5,422 nt of DNA from Proteobacteria bacterium UBA1844 (GTDB lineage Bacteria; Pseudomonadota; Gammaproteobacteria; Steroidobacterales; Woeseiaceae), in the NCBI GenBank assembly GCA_002338615.1, contig DDIS01000198.1, forward strand, positions 1-5,422, read 5' to 3'. How positions within the stretch are numbered: the first letter of the stretch is position 1; the number at the start of each line of letters is the position of its first letter. This document shows, piece after piece, positions 1 to 5,422 of this stretch. The position numbers and the translations under genes were made by a program. The notes below the pieces were generated by a model, which saw only the letters and a list, made by a program, of their open reading frames with translations, had not been told where the DNA came from and ran no database searches.

Positions 1-9
1 GACGGCGCT

Positions 10-30
10 CCTACGGGGGTGCTACGCAGG
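10..30 (-). other. Short stem-loop after the hydrolase stop codon
   Basis: On the minus-strand transcript, CCUGCG (30-25) can pair with CGUAGG (15-10), six pairs including one G-U, around a 9-base loop. It starts eight bases after the TAA. No U-run follows before the window ends ten bases later, so a terminator role is unsupported. The GCTCCTAC at 7-14 (GTAGGAGC on the minus strand) resembles the ends of REP-type repeats seen in several gammaproteobacteria, but the window stops before such an element could be confirmed. Confidence 0.2.
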
Positions 31-37
31 TACGGCC

Positions 38-2917
38 TTAGTCGCCGTGTGCGAGTGCTTCTTCCACGGCGCTGAATGCAGAGCGACCGCCCTGCCGCAC
101 ATCGGGCATGCCGGTTGCGAACCACACGACGCCATTGCCGTGGGCGCGATCCACCCACAACCCCGCCTGCAGCCCGTACGCAGAACCGGAGTGCCCGATT
201 CGTTCCACACCGTCACCGAACGGGTCATCGCGACAACCATCAAGCGGGGTCGCCAGGGTTTGTACCGCCATTCCGTAGCGACAGAAAAAACCCTGAGCGC
301 TATCCTCGGTGTCTTCCTCGTAAACGAGGCCGTTGCCGTCCTGGTATTGCCACAGCGGCGTGATGAGAGTCTGTACGGACTCCGGCTTTAACAGCCGGAC
401 GCCATCGACGCTGCCATCGCCCAGCAACAAACGCCCGATGCGCGCGAGTCCCCTGGCCGAAATTCGCAAGCCACCCTGCGGCGAGAACAACCCGCCGTTT
501 TCGCCCGCCCGCCATTGCGACAGGTCGCAACTGCCGTCGGTCGCGGGCATGACGGCACAGTCTGGCTTGCGGCCCTGGTTGTCGTCTTTGACTGGAGTGC
601 CTTCTGTGTCGTACAGGACGACCGCGCGTGCTGCCGTTGCCGCGCTGCAACTCTCCCAGTTGAAGCAGCCGTCAATGCGAAGCGGCTGCAATACCAGGCG
701 CTGCATCAGCTCATCGAAACGTTCGCCCGTGGCACGCTCCATGATCGCCGCAACCAGCGGGAAGTTGAGGTTGGCGTAGCGGAAGTAGGTACCGGGAGCG
801 TGTTCGGCATCCCACGCGCGTGGATCCTCGACGATCTCGCGCAGCGATCCGCCAAGCGGGGTCTGCCAGTACCCGGCCGCGTCGGTAAGACTGGAACGAT
901 GTGACATCATCAGGCGCAGCGTGATCGGCGTTGCCGGAAAAGCCGGGTCGCGCAAAGGCCAGCCAAGCAGGGTGGATACATCGGCGTCGAGGTCAAGTGT
1001 GCCGTCTTCCACCAGGCGCATCACGGCAATGGCCGTCACCAGCTTGGAAATCGACGCGATGCGCACCGGATCGTCGGCCGTCAGCTTGCGCCCGGTGGCT
1101 TTGTCTGCAAAGCCCCGGAGCTGGGTTGACGTGATGCCGTCGCGGTCGAACGCGACGCGCGCAGTGGCGACGGGCCCGCCCGTTTGCTTGCCGAGTGCAA
1201 TGCCAGGCCCCGGATCTGAATCCATGGCCCTGATGACGACGTCGCCGATACGGAGGTTCTTGAATTGAGCCTGTTCCAGCGAAATCCTGCCGTCCCTGAT
1301 CACGCCCGCGTCCCGCTGCTTATACGCGTTTGGATCTGACACATTCGCCCAGGTCGATGTCCAGCCGGCCACCCCCTTGTAATAGATCTTGGCAGTCGAG
1401 ATGTGTGTTCCTGCCAGCAGGATCAGCGCGTATTCGTCCTGTCCGTCTTCATTGAGATCAGCCTGGATGAGCACGGGGTCGAGCGCTGCCGACATACCGG
1501 AATCCCGCCATATAAGTTCGCGCAGCTCGTCTGGCACCTCCAGGCCACTCGGTCGAAATACCACGCGTTGCCACCATTCCGTCATTGTTTGCTTGTCACG
1601 GTAGTACCAGAGTTCCGGATTCTCGATACGGTCCAGCAAGTCCGGGTCGCTGTCGGCGACCTGCTCCTTCATCTTCGCGAGGGCCAGGTAGCCGGGCCGC
1701 GCCAATTGTTTGTGTGCATACCAGAAATCAAAGTCCTGCAAACGGATTTCGCCGGACTCGACCCGCTCGAGCTGACTCGCGAGCGTGATCTTGCGAAAGT
1801 CGAGTAACGGACTGTTAGCGAGCAGCATAATTGCAAGGACGACGAGCCCCATGCCGGTATTGACGCGTGCGAGTTCCCGGGTCCAGTGGTCACGCTTGCG
1901 CAGAATCCCGACGACATAGCCGACTGCGAATAGCGTGAACACGAGCCAGGTGACCAGCGCCCAGCAGCGTTCGATGCTCAAGCCATATTGTTCGACCCGG
2001 AGCACGAGCCCGTAGAGGCTCAATGCCGAGATGAACGGAGTAACGAGCAGGCCGACATACAACATGCGATGAATTGCCATCGGGTACGGACTGTCACCGC
2101 CGCCGTCCTGATACACCGCGTTGGTGAAAAAAAGAATCAGTGCAAGCAGCCACAACAGCATCGCGGTGCCGTGCCCGGTTGACCACAGGGCGTCCAGGCC
2201 TACGAATGGCAGCGTGACCAGGAAACCCGCGGCGATGAGCACCACGAGTGGCAGCAACAGTTTAATAAGTCCCTGCAGCAGTCGGGCAATACTGTCGATC
2301 ACGCGGGTCAGGTTGCGGAACATGATGATTCCAACACCGTGCGCGAGGCCTAGAACCGGAAACAGGAACCAGTCTTTACCGAACAGGTGTTTGAAAAAGT
2401 CGATGCCGATTACATGGAACAATTCCGACCAGAGGTTCAGGATCAGCCAGAAAACGCCGGCAAAGATGACCGCGAGCGCGAGAACCAGGAAATTACGCCA
2501 TGAATTCCTGAACAAGACCTCGTAGGACATTGGCAAGCCTGCCGCGCGTTGCTGCAGGTACATCAGTGCCTTGAAACAGGCGAGCGCAATCGTGCAGGCG
2601 AAGATGCCCGTCAGGCTGCCGATCGGAAATTCATCGAACGGTCGCGCCTGGAAGCCGACGTAGGCGGCAGCCAGGACCAGTACAAGCGCAAAAATGCCGA
2701 CCAGCTTCGTAACTCGAAACTCGTTACCGCGTTCGAGGGTAAGCAGCAGCAAAACCGGCACGGCAAGGGCCAGGGTCCAGAGCGGATAGGACCAGAGAGG
2801 AAACTCGCTTGGCCAGGCACCCGTCTCGTTCGCTTTGTAAAGCAAAAGCAAAGCCAGACCCTGTCCGGCGGCAATGACGAGCATCAGTCTGCGTGGCAAG
2901 AGCGGCGTGTCGGTCAT
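38..2917 (-). CDS. Polytopic membrane protein (DUF4153-like) fused to a periplasmic class C beta-lactamase-family serine hydrolase
   Basis: This 959-residue protein joins three parts. Residues 1-370 form about 11 hydrophobic segments (near 10-27, 44-61, 71-90, 100-120, 143-166, 184-200, 217-240, 250-268, 284-306, 317-339, 353-369). The start MTDTPLLPRRLML and the RNSWRNFLVLAL and NAVYQDG stretches resemble DUF4153 proteins, whose function is unknown to me. Residues 371-560 are soluble and include DLNEDGQDE (487-495), like a calcium-binding loop. Residues 575-955 form a class C beta-lactamase/PBP-like domain with SISK (622-625, nucleophile S622), YAN (714-716) and HSG (909-911), so it is probably active. 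Basic loops (63-71, 340-350) put the N-terminus in the cytoplasm, so 11 segments place the hydrolase in the periplasm. The substrate is unknown: peptidoglycan peptides, esters or beta-lactams are all possible. ATG at 2917 is chosen because it opens the family-like N-terminus and no ATG, GTG or TTG lies upstream in frame within the gap; its ribosome site is weak (GGA about 9 bases upstream). The stop is TAA at 40-38. Confidence 0.9.
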   Translation of the reverse strand: MTDTPLLPRRLMLVIAAGQGLALLLLYKANETGAWPSEFPLWSYPLWTLALAVPVLLLLTLERGNEFRVTKLVGIFALVLVLAAAYVGFQARPFDEFPIGSLTGIFACTIALACFKALMYLQQRAAGLPMSYEVLFRNSWRNFLVLALAVIFAGVFWLILNLWSELFHVIGIDFFKHLFGKDWFLFPVLGLAHGVGIIMFRNLTRVIDSIARLLQGLIKLLLPLVVLIAAGFLVTLPFVGLDALWSTGHGTAMLLWLLALILFFTNAVYQDGGGDSPYPMAIHRMLYVGLLVTPFISALSLYGLVLRVEQYGLSIERCWALVTWLVFTLFAVGYVVGILRKRDHWTRELARVNTGMGLVVLAIMLLANSPLLDFRKITLASQLERVESGEIRLQDFDFWYAHKQLARPGYLALAKMKEQVADSDPDLLDRIENPELWYYRDKQTMTEWWQRVVFRPSGLEVPDELRELIWRDSGMSAALDPVLIQADLNEDGQDEYALILLAGTHISTAKIYYKGVAGWTSTWANVSDPNAYKQRDAGVIRDGRISLEQAQFKNLRIGDVVIRAMDSDPGPGIALGKQTGGPVATARVAFDRDGITSTQLRGFADKATGRKLTADDPVRIASISKLVTAIAVMRLVEDGTLDLDADVSTLLGWPLRDPAFPATPITLRLMMSHRSSLTDAAGYWQTPLGGSLREIVEDPRAWDAEHAPGTYFRYANLNFPLVAAIMERATGERFDELMQRLVLQPLRIDGCFNWESCSAATAARAVVLYDTEGTPVKDDNQGRKPDCAVMPATDGSCDLSQWRAGENGGLFSPQGGLRISARGLARIGRLLLGDGSVDGVRLLKPESVQTLITPLWQYQDGNGLVYEEDTEDSAQGFFCRYGMAVQTLATPLDGCRDDPFGDGVERIGHSGSAYGLQAGLWVDRAHGNGVVWFATGMPDVRQGGRSAFSAVEEALAHGD

Positions 2918-2945
2918 AGTGCAATCCGGGTTGTTGTTTTGGCCG

Positions 2946-2951
2946 AGTATA
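2946..2951 (-). promoter_or_regulatory. Weak candidate -10 box upstream of the hydrolase gene
   Basis: Read on the minus strand this is TATACT, five of six matches to TATAAT, and it lies 28 bases before the ATG at 2917. It overlaps the small palindrome GTATAC (2947-2952). No convincing -35 element appears at 16-19 bases' spacing (candidates read ACAGCA, AACAGC, GAACAG and CGAACA), so this is a tentative sigma-70-type promoter only. If real, the hydrolase gene could be transcribed independently of the pump gene. Confidence 0.2.
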
Positions 2952-2981
2952 CAGGCCTTGTCGCCGCTGCTGTTCGGGGCG

Positions 2982-3019
2982 CGCCTGGTACAGGAACAAC
3001 TCGTCTGCGCTGCCAGGCG
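2982..3019 (-). other. Inverted repeat (possible RNA hairpin) between the two genes
   Basis: CGCCTGG at 2982-2988 and CCAGGCG at 3013-3019 are perfect 7-bp complements separated by 24 bases. The structure begins five bases after the pump stop codon. No T-run follows it in the direction of transcription and the loop is long, so it is not a canonical intrinsic terminator. It could act as a 3'-end stabilising or processing hairpin, or be chance in GC-rich sequence. Confidence 0.3.
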
Positions 3020-3023
3020 AGAA

Positions 3024-5422
3024 TCAAACGACTCGGCTGATACGCTTGAGCCATGTGTAATAGAGCAGCGGAATCACGAGCAACGTCAACACCGTCGAAA
3101 CCAGGATGCCAAAAATCAGGGACACCGCAAGGCCCTGGAATATGGGATCGTCGAGGATGAAAAAACCGCCCAGCATCGCAGCGACAGCGGTGAGCACGAT
3201 CGGCTTGGCCCGCACTGCGGCGGCGTCGATCACTGCGCCCTGAAGTGCGCTGCCAGCCGCTACGGCGTGGTTGATAAAGTCGATTAGCAAAATCGAGTTG
3301 CGCACGATGATGCCGGCCAACGCAATCATGCCAATCATCGAGGTGGCCGTAAACTGCGCAGCGAGCAGCGCATGGCCCGGCATCACGCCGATCACCGTCA
3401 GTGGGATCGGTGCCATGATGATCAACGGCACCACGTAGCTTCGGAACTGGCCCACCACCAGCAAGTAGATCAGTATCAGGCCGGCCGAGTATGCGAGGCC
3501 CATGTCCCGGAAGGTTTCGTAAGTAATCTGCCACTCGCCATCCCATTTCACGGCGTAGCCGGTGTTACTGGCTGGCTGCTCGATGAAAAACTGCTCAAGT
3601 TCCTGTCCACCGATACCCTGCTCATGCAACTGGCCGACGATGGCAAACATGCCGTACAACGGGCTGTCCGTGTTGCCGGCGTCGTCGCCTGTCACCATGG
3701 TGTAAGGCAGCAGATCCTTGTGCCGGATGGTTTTTTCCCAACCAGCCTGGCGCACCGTAACCACCTCCGACAGGGGCACGAGTTTTCCATTTCGCGCTCT
3801 CACTTTGAGCGCCAGTAGTTCATCGACAGATGCCTGATCGGCCGCGGACACGCGCAGCCGCACGGGAACGGCGTAGCGCGCCTTACCATCCATGATGTAG
3901 GTGGCGTCGTCGCCGGACAGGGCCATGCGCAATGCGCGTGCGATGGTCGCCTGATCAAGTCCCAGTCTCGCGGCGCGGTCGCGGTCGATGTACGCGATCT
4001 CGCGTGTTGCATCATGCTCGACGCTGGTGTCGACATCGACGATGTCACCGTCGGCCCGAAACTCTCCGGCCAGCTCGGTGGCGAGTTGCCGCAGGACAGA
4101 GTAGTCGGGTCCATAGATCTCGGCCACGATCGGTGCGAGCACCGGCGGCCCTGGCGGCACCTCGACTACCTTCAGCGCGGCACCGTATTGCTGCGCAAGC
4201 TCCTGCAGTGCCGGGCGCACCGCCAGGACGATTTCGTGGCTTTGTCGATCTCGCAGGTGTTTGTCAACGAGGTTGACTTGCAAGTCGCCGACGTTCGATC
4301 CCTCGCGCAGGTAGTACTGGCGCACCAGGCCATTGAAGGTGATGGGCGACGCCGTGCCCGCATATCCCTGAAAGTCTTTTACTTCCGGCACATCGGCAAC
4401 GATCCTTGAGAGTCGGGTCAGAAGTGCATTGGTCGCCTCCACGGTGCTGCCCTCCGGCATATCGACGACGAGCTGAAATTCGGACTTGTTGTCAAACGGC
4501 AGCATCTTGAGAATCACGGCCTTGATTCCGACCAGGCCGACAGCAGCAAGTACCAGCACAACCATCGCCACGAACAGCAGCCGACGGTTCCGGATGGCTT
4601 TTTCACTGTCGAGAAACGGCCGCATCAAACGCTGGAAAAAATCCAGCAGTCGGCTTCCCTCCCGCGCGGCCATAGCGTGTGCGCCCGCGCCGGGACCAGC
4701 ACGCCGGGGCGATTCGTCACGATCCAGCTTCGTGTCCTGGCCGTCACGCTCGTGACGAAATAGCCGCAGCGCCAGCCACGGCGTAAGCACAAGTGCCACT
4801 ACCAGGGACAACAGCATACCGGCCGAGGCGTTGATCGGAATCGGCCGCATGTACGGACCCATCAGTCCGGATACGAAGGCCATCGGCAACAGCGCTGCAA
4901 TAACGGTGAAGGTCGCGAGTATGGTCGGACCGCCCACCTCCGAGACGGCCTCTGGGATGGCCTTGCGCAGACTGCGTCCGCCGAGCGCCATGTGCCGGTG
5001 AATGTTCTCGACCACCACGATCGCATCATCGACCAGGATGCCAATCGAGAAAATCAGCGCGAACAACGACACCCGGTTGATGGTGAAACCCATCGCCCAG
5101 GAAGCGAACAGGGTCAGCAACAAGGTGATGATGACCGCCGTGCCGACCACGATTGCCGCTCGCCAGCCGAGGGCCAGCATGACCAGCAGCACGACCGAAG
5201 CGGTCGCGAAGAACAACTTTTCAATCAGCTTGTTGGCCTTGTCGGTGGCCGTCTGACCATAGTCACGTGTCACCACGACCTGCACATCGTCGGGGATCAG
5301 CACGCCCCGCAGCGCTTTCAGGCGCTCCTGAATTTCGCTCGTGATGTCGGCGGCGTTGGTTCCCGATTTCTTGGCAATCGCAAGGGTGACTGCCGGCGCA
5401 CTGCCGCTGGCCGGCCCGGCTA
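3024..5422 (-). CDS. RND-superfamily efflux pump inner-membrane subunit (AcrB/HAE1-like), 5' end cut by the window
   Basis: This is the proton-driven inner-membrane subunit of a tripartite efflux pump, which works with a periplasmic adaptor and an outer-membrane channel; its substrate cannot be told. The frame stays open to the edge, giving 798 residues counted from the first whole codon (5420-5418). Aligned by eye on AcrB, roughly 275 N-terminal residues are missing (TM1 and most of the first periplasmic loop). Residues below use fragment numbering. TM2-TM6 lie within about 69-219, and TM4 carries GILVDDAIVVVEN with aspartates 131-132, the AcrB D407/D408 pair. A Pro/Gly/Ala-rich cytoplasmic linker spans 220-279. 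TM7 is near 280-300. The second periplasmic loop runs to about 640 and includes EVPPGPPVLAP (420-430) and KWDGEWQITYETFRDMG. TM8-TM12 follow, with GIIVRNSILLIDF in TM10 placing arginine 707 where AcrB has K940. The C-terminus is short and basic (WLKRISRVV); the stop is TGA at 3026-3024. The pattern is nearer to multidrug-type pumps than to CusA/CzcA metal pumps. The family call is secure; subtype and substrate are not. Confidence 0.95.
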   Translation of the reverse strand, partial: AGPASGSAPAVTLAIAKKSGTNAADITSEIQERLKALRGVLIPDDVQVVVTRDYGQTATDKANKLIEKLFFATASVVLLVMLALGWRAAIVVGTAVIITLLLTLFASWAMGFTINRVSLFALIFSIGILVDDAIVVVENIHRHMALGGRSLRKAIPEAVSEVGGPTILATFTVIAALLPMAFVSGLMGPYMRPIPINASAGMLLSLVVALVLTPWLALRLFRHERDGQDTKLDRDESPRRAGPGAGAHAMAAREGSRLLDFFQRLMRPFLDSEKAIRNRRLLFVAMVVLVLAAVGLVGIKAVILKMLPFDNKSEFQLVVDMPEGSTVEATNALLTRLSRIVADVPEVKDFQGYAGTASPITFNGLVRQYYLREGSNVGDLQVNLVDKHLRDRQSHEIVLAVRPALQELAQQYGAALKVVEVPPGPPVLAPIVAEIYGPDYSVLRQLATELAGEFRADGDIVDVDTSVEHDATREIAYIDRDRAARLGLDQATIARALRMALSGDDATYIMDGKARYAVPVRLRVSAADQASVDELLALKVRARNGKLVPLSEVVTVRQAGWEKTIRHKDLLPYTMVTGDDAGNTDSPLYGMFAIVGQLHEQGIGGQELEQFFIEQPASNTGYAVKWDGEWQITYETFRDMGLAYSAGLILIYLLVVGQFRSYVVPLIIMAPIPLTVIGVMPGHALLAAQFTATSMIGMIALAGIIVRNSILLIDFINHAVAAGSALQGAVIDAAAVRAKPIVLTAVAAMLGGFFILDDPIFQGLAVSLIFGILVSTVLTLLVIPLLYYTWLKRISRVV

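Noticed and set aside
333..779. Plus-strand open frame of 148 codons (and similar ones at 515-904 and 3372-3818)
   Set aside because: These are antisense to regions whose minus-strand translations carry clear family motifs. They show no domain or membrane pattern of their own.
38..1195. Hydrolase domain as a dedicated AmpC-type antibiotic-resistance enzyme
   Set aside because: The three motifs fit the wide class C beta-lactamase/PBP/esterase family, but the third motif is HSG rather than AmpC's KTG and the domain is fused to a large membrane part. Resistance cannot be claimed from this.
2982..3019. Rho-independent terminator after the pump gene
   Set aside because: The inverted repeat has a 24-base loop and is followed by GC-rich sequence rather than a T-run.
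2549..3040. Plus-strand open frame of 163 codons
   Set aside because: It lies antisense over the N-terminal membrane region of the hydrolase gene, and its translation is rich in Arg, Gln and Lys with no recognisable domain. It is the usual by-product of GC-rich coding sequence.
2914..3546. Minus-strand 210-codon frame spanning the gap between the two genes
   Set aside because: It overlaps the pump gene in another frame over most of its length, and its Arg/Asp/Gly-rich translation has no plausible fold. The pump frame there encodes conserved TM8-TM12.
5301..5303. GTG at 5303 as the true start of the RND gene
   Set aside because: The frame stays open to the window edge, and the upstream codons encode PAVTLAIAKKSGTNAADI, typical RND sequence. 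A start here would lose TM1 and the first periplasmic loop, so the gene is cut by the window rather than short.
1..5422. CRISPR array, tRNA or rRNA genes, insertion sequence ends
   Set aside because: No regularly spaced direct repeats, tRNA-like cloverleaf, rRNA sequence or transposase fragments were seen; coding sequence occupies about 97 percent of the window.

Overview
The window holds two genes, both read on the minus strand, which together fill nearly all of it. The moderately high GC content, the codon usage and the protein families suggest a Gram-negative proteobacterium, most likely an environmental gammaproteobacterium. RND pumps of this type need an outer membrane, which supports Gram-negative. 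The genus cannot be told from the sequence.

Right part (3024-5422): the C-terminal three quarters of an RND-superfamily efflux pump inner-membrane subunit. Its 5' end lies beyond the right edge; the frame is open to the last base. The fragment covers TM2 to TM12 and the whole second periplasmic loop. It keeps the paired aspartates of TM4 and carries an arginine where AcrB has the TM10 lysine. The membrane-fusion adaptor that normally accompanies such a pump is not in the window and may lie upstream, off the right edge.

Gap (2918-3023): 106 bases with no gene. It contains a perfect 7-bp inverted repeat without a T-run, and a weak -10-like box.

Left and centre (38-2917): one large gene for a 959-residue protein. 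It joins an 11-segment membrane module resembling DUF4153 proteins, a middle region with a calcium-loop-like DxNxDG motif, and a complete C-terminal class C beta-lactamase/penicillin-binding-type serine hydrolase domain with all three catalytic motifs (SISK, YAN, HSG). Charge distribution, an odd number of membrane segments and three closely spaced cysteine pairs all place the hydrolase domain in the periplasm. This fusion is the most interesting item in the window.

Left edge (1-37): a short non-coding tail after the hydrolase stop codon, with a weak stem-loop and a GCTCCTAC motif that recalls the ends of REP-type repeats.

The two genes share orientation and could be cotranscribed, pump first and hydrolase second, but the 106-base gap leaves room for a separate promoter. 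Nothing in the window shows a functional link between them. Apart from the unusual domain fusion I see no sign of an undescribed multi-gene system, mobile element, CRISPR array or RNA gene.
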